Numbered from the stretch's first letter, positions 8,473 through 17,977 are shown. The stretch is DNA of 64,000 nt from Sphingobium baderi (GCF_001456115.1 NZ_CP013264.1:2684501-2748500), one strand, 5' to 3'. Notes: generated by a model not told the origin, from the letters alone. Translations and numbers: made by a program.

Positions 8473-10947
8473 TCATAATTTCGTGCGGACGGTGACGCCG
8501 ATCGTGCGCGGATCGCCGATCGTGCCGGTGACAAGACCAAAGGCGCCGGGGGACAGGGCTTGGAAATAATCCTTGTCGGTAAGGTTTCGCGCCCAGAGCG
8601 ATATGTCCCAGAGGCCATCATCGACGCGCAGGCCGATGCGCGCGTTCAACAGGCCATAGCCGGGGACGTCGGCATAGCGGCTGTCGGTCGACGATGTGTT
8701 GAAGCCCGACCGATGAGAGAAGTCGGCATGGCCGTAAATCTCGACGCGCCTGCCTTCCCATTCGGTGAGCGGCCGGGAGAGGTCGAGGCCCAGCGTATAA
8801 GTGAATTTGGGAACGCCGCCGAGTTGCACCCCGGTCAGATCCTGGGTCGGCCCCGACGTGGGATCTCCGGGGGTCACGACGGGGTTGTTCTCCTGCTTGT
8901 TGGGCGCATTGGCGTAGCCGCGATAGGTGGCCTCCACATAGGAACCTGCGGCCGAAAAGGTGATCCACTTGGCGGGCGCGTAGCTGAGGTCGGCTTCGAC
9001 GCCCCGCGAGCGCACCTTGGGGATGTTGGAGATATATTGAATGACAGGCCCGGACGCCGGGATCACGGTGATGGCGGTCTGATAATCACTGACCTCAGTC
9101 CAGAAACCCGCCGCGTTGATGGTCAGGCTGCGGTCGAGGAATTGGCTTTTTAGGCCGATCTCGAAATTGTCGACCTTTTCCGGCTTCACCTCAGCCGTGG
9201 CGCCCGGTGGCAGGGTTGTAAGGTTCAGGCCGCCCGACTTGTTGCCCCGCGAGTAGGAGCCATAGAGCATCACATCGTCCGTAATCTTCCAGCTCAGCGT
9301 TGCGAGGCCCGAAACACTGTTGTCAGTCAGGTTGACGGAATAGTTGGTGACGGGGTTGAATCGGGTGCGTAGGGCGCGGGCAGCTGCCGCCTGAGCATCG
9401 GTCAGCCCGGAAAGATCGTCTCCGGCATACCAATATTGATCATATTCTCCGTCCTTCTTTTCGTAGGTATAGCGCAGACCGCCGGTAAGGCTCAGCCGGT
9501 CGCTGATATTCCAGTTCGCCTGCCCGAACAGCGCATAGCTTTTGGTTCGCGGCGTGGAGGTCGAGCGCGCCTCGAACCCGTTCAGGGCCGCTTCGGCGAT
9601 AACCGGATCGGTGGCGCCAGCCACCCCGGGCGGCGGGAAGTTCCAGTTGGCGGCCGCCGATCCGTAGGCCGACGCGCCATAGCCGCGGACGATCTGCCAG
9701 AAATAATAGGCGCCCACGACCCAGTCGATCGTGTTCTTGCCTGTCGAGGCGAGGCGGATTTCCTGGCTGAACTGGCGCTGGCGGTTCGCCTGCTGCGCCT
9801 TGGTTATAACCGGCAGGCTGGTGGAATCGCCGTCATTGGCCGGGTCCCAGTCCCACCAGCGATAGGCGGTGATGGATGTCAGCGCGACCGGGCCCAGGTC
9901 CCAATCGATCTGGCCCGACACGCCATAACCCTTCATGAAGGCCTGATAATGCCCATCGGAATCGCCGCGTCGGGCAAAGGGATCGGCAGGCAGCGGCGTA
10001 TAGCCAGCCCGGGCCGCGCGTTGCAGGAAATTGTTGGGAACGGCCACGCCGCTGTCGTAGGATGAGAAATAGGCGACCGGGATGTTGAGCGCGAAATGCT
10101 GCTTCTGGTGCGAATAGTCTCCGATGATCTTGATGGAGAGGTCTTCGGACGGTGTGACAAGCAATTGGCCCCGGACCGAGAAATTATCGTAGTCCTGCGC
10201 TTTGGACCCATCATAAATATTGGTGAGGAAGCCGTCGCGATGCGTGTCGGCGACACTGAGGCGGAAAGCGACCTTGTCCGCTATGATCGGCGCGGAAACT
10301 GACCCCTTGACCTGATGATAGCCATAGGTGCCCAGCGTTGCCTCGCCGAAAAATTCGGGATCGAAGGTCGGAGCCTTTGTCGTGATATTGATCGCGCCGG
10401 CGGTGGTGTTCTTGCCGAACAGTGTGCCCTGCGGTCCCCGCAGCACTTCGATCTGCGCCAGATCGACCAGATCGAACTGCGATTGGCCGGGCCGCCCGTA
10501 ATAGACATTGTCGACATAGAAGCCGACGCCATTTTCGAGGCCGTCATTGGTAAGCGCGACGTTCGAACCAAGGCCTCGTATGTTCACATTGGTATTGCGC
10601 GGGTTGAAGCTGAACACCTGAAGGCTGGGCACGAGCTGCTGGACTTGACCGAGCGTGAAATTACCCGTGTTCGCCAGGGTTTCGCTGCTGACGACACTCA
10701 GCGCGATAGGCACATCCTGTGCGTCTTCGTCACGATGGCGGGCGGTCACGACGATCTCTCCAGCGGCATCGGCGGCAAGCGCATCGACGAGGGCCGGGGC
10801 GTTATCGGCGGCCGATTCAGCCCATGCGGGCGCTGCGGCGAGCAAGCCCGCAAAGGCCGCGCCCGTTAGCAGTACTTGCCGGACCGCGACGGAATTTCCC
10901 TTTGTTTTAGTATGTTGGATCACTGTTTTTCCCTGAGATTTTGTCAT
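8473..10947 (-). CDS. TonB-dependent outer-membrane receptor of the sulfate-ester locus
   Basis: An 824-residue receptor. An N-terminal signal peptide (about 1-43, ending AWA) precedes a TonB-box-like GEIVVTARHRDEDAQDVPIA, then the plug domain with NVNIRGLGSNVALTNDGLEN and VLRGPQGTLFGKNTTAGAIN. The long barrel ends in the usual aromatic/hydrophobic C terminus (GVTVRTKL). Sphingomonad receptors of this IroN/FyuA-like type often import organic nutrients rather than iron. Together with the carrier, dioxygenase and sulfatase this one probably imports a sulfated compound. It is the first gene of its transcript and is preceded by a 570-base gap. Confidence 0.92.
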   Translation of the reverse strand: MTKSQGKTVIQHTKTKGNSVAVRQVLLTGAAFAGLLAAAPAWAESAADNAPALVDALAADAAGEIVVTARHRDEDAQDVPIALSVVSSETLANTGNFTLGQVQQLVPSLQVFSFNPRNTNVNIRGLGSNVALTNDGLENGVGFYVDNVYYGRPGQSQFDLVDLAQIEVLRGPQGTLFGKNTTAGAINITTKAPTFDPEFFGEATLGTYGYHQVKGSVSAPIIADKVAFRLSVADTHRDGFLTNIYDGSKAQDYDNFSVRGQLLVTPSEDLSIKIIGDYSHQKQHFALNIPVAYFSSYDSGVAVPNNFLQRAARAGYTPLPADPFARRGDSDGHYQAFMKGYGVSGQIDWDLGPVALTSITAYRWWDWDPANDGDSTSLPVITKAQQANRQRQFSQEIRLASTGKNTIDWVVGAYYFWQIVRGYGASAYGSAAANWNFPPPGVAGATDPVIAEAALNGFEARSTSTPRTKSYALFGQANWNISDRLSLTGGLRYTYEKKDGEYDQYWYAGDDLSGLTDAQAAAARALRTRFNPVTNYSVNLTDNSVSGLATLSWKITDDVMLYGSYSRGNKSGGLNLTTLPPGATAEVKPEKVDNFEIGLKSQFLDRSLTINAAGFWTEVSDYQTAITVIPASGPVIQYISNIPKVRSRGVEADLSYAPAKWITFSAAGSYVEATYRGYANAPNKQENNPVVTPGDPTSGPTQDLTGVQLGGVPKFTYTLGLDLSRPLTEWEGRRVEIYGHADFSHRSGFNTSSTDSRYADVPGYGLLNARIGLRVDDGLWDISLWARNLTDKDYFQALSPGAFGLVTGTIGDPRTIGVTVRTKL

Positions 10948-11521
10948 GTTATGGGCACGCCGAAAACCGCCGCCGCAGCTCGCTCAAAAAGCGCGGAGCA
11001 AGGACAAGCCGTCCGGTGATCGGCCGGGTGCCGTTGGGCATGAGAAAGACTTCGCTCAGCGCCGCGGCGCCTTGCGATTGTTCATGCGGACATGGTGCGC
11101 CCTGCGTCGCGGTCAGGCCGTGACGTGGAATGGCTTGTTTTGAGGAACAGGCGGCGGCCTTTCGGGGCCGTGCGCCATGCTTCCGTTAACCGCTACGCCC
11201 GCCTGTCGGCGTGGCTGCGTTTCCCATTTGATTTAAGAGTTTGTGCATCGTCATTTCCCCAACTGGAACGGGGGGAACACGATCCCTGGCGTGGTCGCCT
11301 TAGCATCGTGCGCTTTAGCCGTTGTTGACGCGGAGCAAGCTGCATCCCTTCAAAAGCCGCGGGCCGATGCTCGGCGAACCGGATCGCGGCGGCCAACCGC
11401 GTCCTCATGAGCTATCTCTACTTATGACATAGAGATTAAACGGGTCAATCCAACTTTTGCTATGTCGTGTCCAATTTGCGCTTGTCCGTGAAGAAGCGCC
11501 GCATTCCGGTGGGAGAGACGG
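10948..11521. other. Intergenic region of 574 bases holding a small inverted repeat
   Basis: No open frame here has recognisable protein character or a convincing ribosome site. The one structured element is an inverted repeat, ATCTCTA - 9 bases - TAGAGAT at 11414-11436. On the minus strand it overlaps a possible promoter, with TTGACC placed 17 bases before ATAAGT, so it could be an operator. It lies about 470 bases ahead of the TonB receptor start, which would give that gene a long leader, so the link is uncertain. Confidence 0.4.
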
Positions 11522-12715
11522 TTACCGATCCTCATCAAGGCCAAGGAACGCCCCGACGATCTCGGCTCCTCTCACGCAAGCGCCCTGCCAGTCGCCGAAC
11601 GCCTCCCTAACGGCAGCCTTCTGGCTCTCGATCTGCTCCGCCTGCCCGGCAACCGCCCGATCCACCGCAGAAATGACATCTGCCACATGGTTCGTCACCG
11701 CGCCAAGTCGCCATCCCGCATAGCGGGGATCGTCGGCCCAATCGACCTGATGGCTGTTGAGGAAGGTGGCGGGCCGCGGCTTGTAAAGGAACTCGTATAG
11801 CTGGCTGGATACATCGCCCAGATAGATGTCGGAGGCTTGCACATAGCTCATATCGACCATGTTACGGGAATGGAGGTCGACGATGATCCGGCCGGGAACG
11901 GCCAGCGCTTTCCAATCCGCGATTTCCCGCGCGGACAGTTGTTCGCTAATGCGGATATGAGGCGCCACGATCAGATTATATCTGTCCTGTCGGGCAAATA
12001 TCTCGATCACTTCGCGGGCATCATGCCAGGAGGAAATCCGCGGATCGAAATGCGGGTTGTAAAGCACGATTGGGCGTTGATCGGAGAACAGGCGAGGCCG
12101 TTCCCTTCCACGCAACTGCGCGAGGTAATCGAGCTTCACATAGCCGCATTGCCGCAGGCGCTCCGGCTCTATGTTTTGCTGCCTGATCGCGCGATCGATA
12201 TCCTTCTCGCCGGGCACGACGATAAGGTCGAAGCTCTTCAGTCGATGCTCGGAACGGGGCGCCCGGTCCCCTGCGCCATGCCGGAAATGAATGAGGGGGG
12301 TGTCGGCCATTCCCATTTTGCGAAGGTGGGTGGAGGTCCGTTCGGGAACGACAATGGCGCGAACATCGCGATGGCGCCGTGCAATCCCGAACAGCAACGG
12401 CAATTTCTCGATGGAGGGCCGGTGCAGCCAGCGGCCTATCGCTCCGCTCCATCGGGGCGGCGACGATGCTGCAATCGCCATCGACCAGGCTCGCATCGAA
12501 CGGCGTACCTCTGCCAGCATCTCACCTGTTTCCTGATCGCGATAGAGGCAAGTGACCTGTACGTCGGGATAGAGTCGCGCCATGGCCGCCGCGACTGGCG
12601 CGAGATGGAGAGGCTGATGCATTCCCCCGATGAAGAGGAAGAGAATTTCCCCATGGCGGGCGGGGGCCGGCTCAAAGCGATCATCGCCGGAATCATATGA
12701 AAAGACATGCTTCAT
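11522..12715 (-). CDS. CDP-glycerol glycerophosphotransferase-like protein (glycosyltransferase-like fold)
   Basis: A 397-residue soluble protein with no signal peptide. I do not recognise a named gene. The second half resembles the TagB/TagF CDP-glycerol transferase domain: an IVLYNPHFDP segment (as in the YxPT region), LIVAPHIRISE, then DIYLGDVSSQLYEFLYKPRPA, which parallels the family's D-x-S-S-x-x-[YF][DE]-[FY]-x-x-x-x-[KR]-P block. In Gram-negative bacteria such proteins usually belong to surface glycan assembly, but no polysaccharide gene is near. The longest frame begins at a GTG at 12730; I prefer the ATG at 12715. It is a single-gene unit between a receptor and a tRNA. Confidence 0.6.
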   Translation of the reverse strand: MKHVFSYDSGDDRFEPAPARHGEILFLFIGGMHQPLHLAPVAAAMARLYPDVQVTCLYRDQETGEMLAEVRRSMRAWSMAIAASSPPRWSGAIGRWLHRPSIEKLPLLFGIARRHRDVRAIVVPERTSTHLRKMGMADTPLIHFRHGAGDRAPRSEHRLKSFDLIVVPGEKDIDRAIRQQNIEPERLRQCGYVKLDYLAQLRGRERPRLFSDQRPIVLYNPHFDPRISSWHDAREVIEIFARQDRYNLIVAPHIRISEQLSAREIADWKALAVPGRIIVDLHSRNMVDMSYVQASDIYLGDVSSQLYEFLYKPRPATFLNSHQVDWADDPRYAGWRLGAVTNHVADVISAVDRAVAGQAEQIESQKAAVREAFGDWQGACVRGAEIVGAFLGLDEDR

Positions 12716-12951
12716 GTTCACGTATCGCACCGCCGCCCAGTGCTATGGCAGCATGGTCACCTCCTGTTTCTGAGGTGCTTACGGATGCGCGGACGCAAAA
12801 ATTCCGGGGCCTGGAAAAAATTCCACCTGCCCGGCGAGCGCTGCCGCCGAAAAGAGGTTTTGAAGGCTGCATCCACCAAACGGACTTCGAGTCAGGCTGC
12901 CGCTGCGCGCCTGCCGATCATTTCAGCTATCGTGTTTGAAAAGCCCGAAAA

Positions 12952-13027
12952 TGGTGAGCCCTGCTGGGTTCGAACCAGCGACCTACTGATTAAAAGTCAG
13001 TTGCTCTACCGACTGAGCTAAGGGCCC
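12952..13027 (-). tRNA. tRNA-Lys (anticodon TTT)
   Basis: On the minus strand the cloverleaf starts GGGCCCTTAGCTCAG, has anticodon loop CTTTTAA, T-arm GGTTCGAACC and ends AGGGCTC-A-CCA. The 7-bp acceptor stem pairs fully with one G-U, and the CCA is encoded. Length 76. Confidence 0.97.
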
Positions 13028-13069
13028 CCGAATGAGGTTGGCCCGCACTAGTGAGGCTGATGCGGATGG

Positions 13070-13582
13070 TCAACCTCTTGCCGCATCTTTTGTCTTTGCT
13101 TTCAGGAGGCGGGCGCGAAGCTGCCGGATGGTAAAGCCCGACAGAGGATCACGCCATTTTGGAACGACGCTCAAGAGAGGCTTCAGAACGAAGTCCCGGT
13201 CCCGGAAGGCGGGATGGGGAATGGAGAGGGACGGGCTCTCCCAGCGGCCCCCTGACCATAGGATGATGTCGATGTCCATGGACCGCGCGCCCCATCGGCG
13301 GAATCGGCGGCGGCCCAATGCGCGTTCGATCTTCTGCAATTCCCGCAGCAGTTCTTCGGGTGACAAAGCGGTTTCCAGCAGCAGGGCGGCATTGGTGAAA
13401 ACACGGCGCGACGGCCCGAGCGGGGGTGTCGTGAAAAAGGGGGAGACAAGCTGCGTTCGCCCGATGTCCGCGAGCCGCTCCATCGCGTTAGAGAGAAGCT
13501 GCGCGGGAGGGCGATTCCCCGACAATGGCCGATTGGACCCTAGGGAAAGCGCATAGGAATGAAGATGGCTTGTGCCCGGCAT
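13070..13582 (-). CDS. folK: 2-amino-4-hydroxy-6-hydroxymethyldihydropteridine pyrophosphokinase
   Basis: HPPK of folate synthesis, which transfers pyrophosphate from ATP to 6-hydroxymethyl-dihydropterin. The start MPGTSHLHSYALSLGSNRP contains the family's LGSN. Later come SPFFTTPPLG, the FTNAALLLET segment, and the signature R-x-G-x-R-S-M-D-I-D-I with the Mg-binding Asp pair, then PHPAFRDRDFVLKPLL. The open frame extends upstream to 13657, but the extra 25 residues are unlike HPPK, so I start at 13582 (170 residues). It diverges from the uracil-DNA glycosylase gene with only 26 bases between starts. Confidence 0.92.
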   Translation of the reverse strand: MPGTSHLHSYALSLGSNRPLSGNRPPAQLLSNAMERLADIGRTQLVSPFFTTPPLGPSRRVFTNAALLLETALSPEELLRELQKIERALGRRRFRRWGARSMDIDIILWSGGRWESPSLSIPHPAFRDRDFVLKPLLSVVPKWRDPLSGFTIRQLRARLLKAKTKDAARG

Positions 13583-13608
13583 CTCTAAACGCCTATCTGC
13601 TTCCCAAG

Positions 13609-14262
13609 ATGCTGGAAAGCCCTCTCCCCCAAAGCGAACCGCTTCATGATTGTCCACGCTGTCCCCGGCTCGTGGAGTTGCGGGAGGCTTGCCGCGCGGA
13701 ACATCCGGATTGGTGGAATGCGCCGGTGCCTGCCTTTGGCGATCCCGATGCGCGAATCGCGATCATTGGCCTTGCGCCCGGAAAGCATGGAGCCAACCGC
13801 ACGGGGCGCCCCTTTACAGGCGATTATGCAGGGGATCTTCTGTTCGCCACGCTGGCGAAATTTGGCCTGGCTGAGGGCCATTATATGGCGCGGCCGGATG
13901 ACGGGCTGGTTCTGCGTGACATCATCATCATCAATTCGGTCAAATGCCTTCCTCCCCAGAACAAACCGCTCCCGGTTGAAATCCACAATTGCCGTCCCTT
14001 TTTGGCGGAGGGCGTGGCAGCCTTGCCAAAGGCGCGCACCTTCATCGCGCTGGGCCAGATCGCCCATCAGTCGGCGGTGAAAATCTTGGGAGGCAAATTG
14101 CCAAAGGCGCGTTTTGGGCATCTGGCCGAACATAGAATGCCCGATGGCCGTATTCTGATCGATAGCTATCATTGCTCCCGATATAATCAGAATACGGGGC
14201 GGCTCACCGCCGAGATGTTCGAAGCGGTGTTCGCGCGGGCGGTGGAATTGGCCCGTAACTGA
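13609..14262 (+). CDS. Family-5 (UDGb-type) uracil-DNA glycosylase with an Fe-S cluster
   Basis: A 217-residue DNA repair enzyme. Motif A is GLAPGKHGANRTGRPFTGD (about 54-72) and motif B is HCSRYNQNTGRLT near the C terminus, the arrangement of UDGb. The first motif lacks a polar general base, as in that family. Cysteines at 15, 18 and 28 (CPRCPRL...C) and in the later VKCLPPQN are the likely 4Fe-4S ligands. The open frame extends to 13525, into the divergent folK start, but homology begins at LHDCPRC, so I use the ATG at 13609. There is no strong ribosome site ahead of it. Confidence 0.87.
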   Translation: MLESPLPQSEPLHDCPRCPRLVELREACRAEHPDWWNAPVPAFGDPDARIAIIGLAPGKHGANRTGRPFTGDYAGDLLFATLAKFGLAEGHYMARPDDGLVLRDIIIINSVKCLPPQNKPLPVEIHNCRPFLAEGVAALPKARTFIALGQIAHQSAVKILGGKLPKARFGHLAEHRMPDGRILIDSYHCSRYNQNTGRLTAEMFEAVFARAVELARN

Positions 14263-14265
14263 CGT

Positions 14266-15114
14266 TCAGATATCCTGGGCTATGCGGGCGTAAAGTTCCG
14301 GGCGGCGGTCCCGGAAAAACCCCATGCCCGCCCGATGCTTGCGTGCTCGCTCCAGATCGAGCGTGGCGACCAGCGCGCCACTATCCCGCGCCCCGGCTTC
14401 CGCGGCGAAATCGCCCCATTCATCCGTGATGAAACTATGACCGTAAAATGTCTGCCCATCTTCCTCGCCGATCCGGTTGGCGGCGATGACGGGCATGCAA
14501 TTGCTGACGGCGTGGCCGATCATCGCGCGCCGCCACATGCGGCTGGTGTCGAGATCGGCATCATAGGGCTCCGAGCCGATAGCGGTGGGATAGAACAGCA
14601 TCTCCGCGCCCATCAGCGCCATCACCCGCGCCGTTTCGGGATACCATTGGTCCCAGCATATCCCGATGCCGATGGTGCCATAGCGCGTCTCCCACACCTT
14701 GAATCCGCTATTGCCGGGGCGGAAATAATATTTCTCCTCATATCCCGGCCCGTCGGGAATATGGCTCTTGCGATAGACGCCCATGACCTCTCCCTGATCG
14801 TCGATCATGGCAAGGCTGTTGTAATAATGCTGCCCATCCCGTTCAAAGAAACTGGTTGGGATATAGACACCGCATGCCTTCGCCACCTTCCGCATTTCCT
14901 GCACGGCGGGATGGCTATTGAGCGGCTGTGCATTCGCGAAGAGGGCTTCGTCCTCGACCTTGCAGAAATAGGGGCCTTCGAACAATTCGGGCGGCAGGAC
15001 GATCTTCGCGCCGCGCGCCGCAGCCTTGCCCACATGCGCGGCGACCATGTCGATATTGTTCGCCATGTCGTCGGAAAAGGCGAGCTGAAGCGCGGCAACG
15101 GTAAGCTGTGTCAA
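14266..15114 (-). CDS. aguB: N-carbamoylputrescine amidase
   Basis: A 282-residue nitrilase-superfamily enzyme that converts N-carbamoylputrescine to putrescine, CO2 and ammonia. The Glu-Lys-Cys triad is visible in LPPELFEGPYFC (Glu), YRKSHIPDGPGYEEKYYF (Lys) and GIGICWDQWYPETAR (Cys). The DGPGYEEKYYFRPGN stretch is typical of this amidase rather than of general nitrilases. It follows aguA on the same strand after 38 bases, so the two make the complete agmatine-to-putrescine route. Confidence 0.95.
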   Translation of the reverse strand: MTQLTVAALQLAFSDDMANNIDMVAAHVGKAAARGAKIVLPPELFEGPYFCKVEDEALFANAQPLNSHPAVQEMRKVAKACGVYIPTSFFERDGQHYYNSLAMIDDQGEVMGVYRKSHIPDGPGYEEKYYFRPGNSGFKVWETRYGTIGIGICWDQWYPETARVMALMGAEMLFYPTAIGSEPYDADLDTSRMWRRAMIGHAVSNCMPVIAANRIGEEDGQTFYGHSFITDEWGDFAAEAGARDSGALVATLDLERARKHRAGMGFFRDRRPELYARIAQDI

Positions 15115-15152
15115 TGTCTTGCTCCGTCAGAAATGCGGATATGCGGCTTCGA

Positions 15153-16139
15153 TCAGGCCGACGGCATCTGTTGGCTGGTGCAGTGAAAACTGCCGCCGCC
15201 TGACAATATGGCGTCGCTGGGCAGGCCGACAATATCCCGGCCCGGAAAGAAGGGGCGCAGCGCATCCAGCGCCGCCTGATCGTTTGCGCTGGCATAGATG
15301 GGCACGATGACGGCGGCGTTGCCGATGTAGAAATTCATATAGCTCGCCGGAATGGCCTCCCCATCCACTGTGATCCGGCCGGGGGAGGGGATGGGGGCGA
15401 TTTCCACGCCATGCGCCTGGGCCCGCGCTTTGGCATCGGCATATATGGCGGCGTTGGGATCGTCCTGGCCATAGGGCTCCGGCAGTGCCAGCACGCCCGA
15501 CGCGACGAAGCGCGCCAGATTGTCCACATGTCCGTCCGTGTGATCGTTTTTCAGGCCATCGCCCAGCCACAACATATCCGACAGGCCCAGCGAGCCGGCC
15601 AGCAGCGTTTCGATCTTACCCCGGTCAAGGTCCGGGTTGCGATTGGGGTTGAGCAGGCATTGCTCGGTGGTTACGAAAAGGCCGCTGCCGTCGGTGTCGA
15701 TCGCGCCGCCCTCTAACACCCAATGTTGCGTGTCGGTGGGCCAATCGGTCGTGGCGGCCAGCCGCGCACCGATATCCTCGTCGCCGTCCATCTGATATTT
15801 GCCGCCCCAGCCGTTGAAGCCGAAATCGACCAGCGCGCGGACGTGTCCGTTGGACACGGCAATCGGCGCCGTGTCGCGCAGCCACACATCGCCCAGCTTC
15901 TGCACGATGATGGTGACGCCCGGATGGACCAGCTTCCGGGCGAAGTCAGCATCGGCCTCATCGGCGACGACCAGCCGGACTTCCTCGCCGCGTCCGTCCG
16001 CGTGAACGGCATTGGCGAAGTCGGCGATCTGCCGCCGCGCTCCGTCGAAAGCGCCGGGCCATTCGGCGGGATTGGTCGGAAAGCCGATCCATACCCAGTC
16101 ATGTGGCGCCCATTCGGCAGGCATTCGGAAGCTCATCAC
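15153..16139 (-). CDS. aguA: Agmatine deiminase
   Basis: A 328-residue peptidyl-arginine-deiminase-fold enzyme that turns agmatine into N-carbamoylputrescine. Family blocks are MPAEWAPHDWVWIGFPTN at the start, DVWLRDTAPIAV, NGWGGKY, LEGGAIDTDG, DGLKNDHTDGHVDN (catalytic His/Asp) and a C-terminal LSGGGSFHCTSQQMP with the nucleophilic Cys. The pair aguA-aguB forms a two-gene unit. It begins shortly after the terminator of the preceding peptidase gene, so it should have its own promoter in the 16140-16190 gap. Confidence 0.95.
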   Translation of the reverse strand: MMSFRMPAEWAPHDWVWIGFPTNPAEWPGAFDGARRQIADFANAVHADGRGEEVRLVVADEADADFARKLVHPGVTIIVQKLGDVWLRDTAPIAVSNGHVRALVDFGFNGWGGKYQMDGDEDIGARLAATTDWPTDTQHWVLEGGAIDTDGSGLFVTTEQCLLNPNRNPDLDRGKIETLLAGSLGLSDMLWLGDGLKNDHTDGHVDNLARFVASGVLALPEPYGQDDPNAAIYADAKARAQAHGVEIAPIPSPGRITVDGEAIPASYMNFYIGNAAVIVPIYASANDQAALDALRPFFPGRDIVGLPSDAILSGGGSFHCTSQQMPSA

Positions 16140-16185
16140 TGTCCTTTCGGGGGAATTGTCGGCGGCCCCTTAGCAGCAGCAGCGG

Positions 16186-16220
16186 AAAAGGGGGAGCGTC
16201 ATTTCACGGGACGCTCCCCC
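16186..16220 (-). terminator. Rho-independent terminator after the M28 peptidase gene
   Basis: A perfect 11-bp stem, GGGGGAGCGTC (16190-16200) with GACGCTCCCCC (16210-16220), has a 9-base loop. On the minus strand it is followed directly by CTTTTCC. It lies 7 bases past the peptidase stop. Confidence 0.85.
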
Positions 16221-16226
16221 TGATGC

Positions 16227-17906
16227 TTATTGCCCGGCGCGGCTTTTGTCGCGGATGGCGCGGAACTCGTCACCTGCCACCCAATTGGGCCAGTCCGCTG
16301 TATTGGCGAGCGCCCGGCCGACATCGAAGTAGAGCTGAAGGTCGGCTTCCACGCCGCTCCAGTCCCAATGGGGATCATATTCATCCTTGGGACCGTGATA
16401 GCGATGTTCGGTATAATCCTCCGCCGCGGCCATGCCCGCAGCCGTCCCGCCCTTCACCAGATCCTCGCCGCCTTCAAAATAGAGCATCGGGACGCCATGC
16501 TTGGCAAAGCTGAAATGGTCGGAACGATAATAGAAGCCCTTTTCCGGCGTCGGCTCGACGGTGGCAACCCGGCCTTGTGTCGCCAATGCTCGGTTCAGAT
16601 AGGCGTCGAGGTCCGACTTGCCCTTGCCGATCACGACCACATTCTTCGCCGGTCCCGCCATGCTGAGCGCGTCCATGTTGACGCCGCCAACCGTCTTCCC
16701 AAGCGGAAAGACGGGGTGATCGCCATAATAGGCCGACCCCAGCAGCCCCGATTCCTCCCCCGTCACGGCCAGGAATACCTGACTGCGATCGGTCGGCCCT
16801 GCTTTCACATTCGCCTCCGCCAACGCTACAAGCGCCGCCGTGCCGGTCGCATTGTCGACCGCGCCATTGCAGATGTCGTCACCGTCCGGCGCGGCCTGAC
16901 AGCGGCCCAGATGGTCCCAATGCGCGCTGTAGAGCACATATTCATCGGGCCGCGTCTTGCCGGGCAGCAGGGCGACGACATTCTTCGACATATGCTTGCG
17001 AAGGTCATTGTCGAAGGAGAGGGACGCCTTGACGCCCTTCAGGGGAACTGCCTTGAAGCCCGGTTTCTTCGCCTGCGCCATCAGCGTATCGAGATCAAGG
17101 CCAGCACTGGTCATCAAAGCAACCGCCTTGTCCTTCTGTATCCAGCCGATCGCGGCGGACTGGTCGGCGTTGCCGTTCGCGTTGTCGGCGACTTGCTGCG
17201 CGCCGGTCCAGCTCGACTGCACGACATTCCAGCCGTAGGCCGCGGGCACTGTATCATGGACGATGATCGCCGCTGTGGCGCCCTGTCGCGCGGCCTCCTC
17301 GAACTTGTAGGTCCAGCGGCCATAATAGGTCATGGCTCGGCCGTTGAACGGTCCATCCAGCCCTGTCATCTCATAGTCGGGATCATTGACCAGAATGATG
17401 ACGGTCTTTCCCTTCACATCCAGCCCGGCATAATCGTTCCAGCCCTTCTCCGGGGCGTTGATGCCATAACCGACGAACACGACCGGACTATCCTTCACCT
17501 CGACATGCGGCTGGGTCGTGCGATAGGTGGCGACCACCATTTCGGGGCCATAGGCGGCCGAAACGGCGCTGTTGCCGCCAGTGAAGGACAGCGCCGACAC
17601 ATTCTTCGCCGAAATCTCGACCAGCGGCACATCCTGGAACCAACTGCCCTTGTTGCCGGGTTGGAGACCAAGCTTCCCGAATGCGTCTGACAGCAGAGCC
17701 AGCGTTTTTTCCTCGCCCACCGTGCCGGGGGCGCGGCCCTCGAACGCATCGGAGGATAATTCCTTCACCAGCCGCTTCATGGTGTCGAGGGACGGCTGCG
17801 CCGCCGCCTTCCCGGTTTTTGCGGGTGTCGCGGCGTGGCCGGGTGGGCTGATCGAAAGGGAGGGAAGGGCAAGGACTGCGACCAAAGCCGCCAGAGAGCA
17901 ACGCAT
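16227..17906 (-). CDS. Exported M28-family metallopeptidase with a PA-type insert
   Basis: A 559-residue zinc aminopeptidase-like protein. It has a signal peptide (about 1-25), then an N-terminal segment typical of these exported peptidases, DAFEGRAPGTVGEEKTLALL. A PA-like insert follows (about 120-270, with VVFVGYGINAPEKGWNDYAG). The M28 core comes last: SAHWDHLG (His), NGAVDNATGTAAL (bridging Asp), TGEESGLLGS (catalytic Glu and ligand), NMDAL and YRSDHFSFAKHG (last His). All expected zinc ligands are present. I start at the ATG at 17906, where the signal peptide begins, and not at 17966. Substrate unknown. It stands alone, ending in its own terminator. Confidence 0.92.
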   Translation of the reverse strand: MRCSLAALVAVLALPSLSISPPGHAATPAKTGKAAAQPSLDTMKRLVKELSSDAFEGRAPGTVGEEKTLALLSDAFGKLGLQPGNKGSWFQDVPLVEISAKNVSALSFTGGNSAVSAAYGPEMVVATYRTTQPHVEVKDSPVVFVGYGINAPEKGWNDYAGLDVKGKTVIILVNDPDYEMTGLDGPFNGRAMTYYGRWTYKFEEAARQGATAAIIVHDTVPAAYGWNVVQSSWTGAQQVADNANGNADQSAAIGWIQKDKAVALMTSAGLDLDTLMAQAKKPGFKAVPLKGVKASLSFDNDLRKHMSKNVVALLPGKTRPDEYVLYSAHWDHLGRCQAAPDGDDICNGAVDNATGTAALVALAEANVKAGPTDRSQVFLAVTGEESGLLGSAYYGDHPVFPLGKTVGGVNMDALSMAGPAKNVVVIGKGKSDLDAYLNRALATQGRVATVEPTPEKGFYYRSDHFSFAKHGVPMLYFEGGEDLVKGGTAAGMAAAEDYTEHRYHGPKDEYDPHWDWSGVEADLQLYFDVGRALANTADWPNWVAGDEFRAIRDKSRAGQ

Positions 17907-17977
17907 GACAAAACCCTCGCAAGATTGTGATAGGTGCGTGATGCCAGCCGTTGCCATGACGCGCAAGATTGTTGCGC

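Noticed and set aside
7089..8621. 510-codon minus-strand open frame longer than the MFS gene
   Set aside because: It is the other frame of the carrier gene; only the 7058-8464 frame gives membrane helices and the DRTRSRFGRRRP loop.
12952..13027. tRNA-Lys as an integration site of a mobile island
   Set aside because: No integrase gene and no repeated tRNA 3' end was seen on either side; both neighbours are ordinary core genes.
16230..17690. 486-codon plus-strand open frame
   Set aside because: It lies exactly opposite the M28 peptidase gene, has no family character and is an antisense shadow caused by high-GC codon use.
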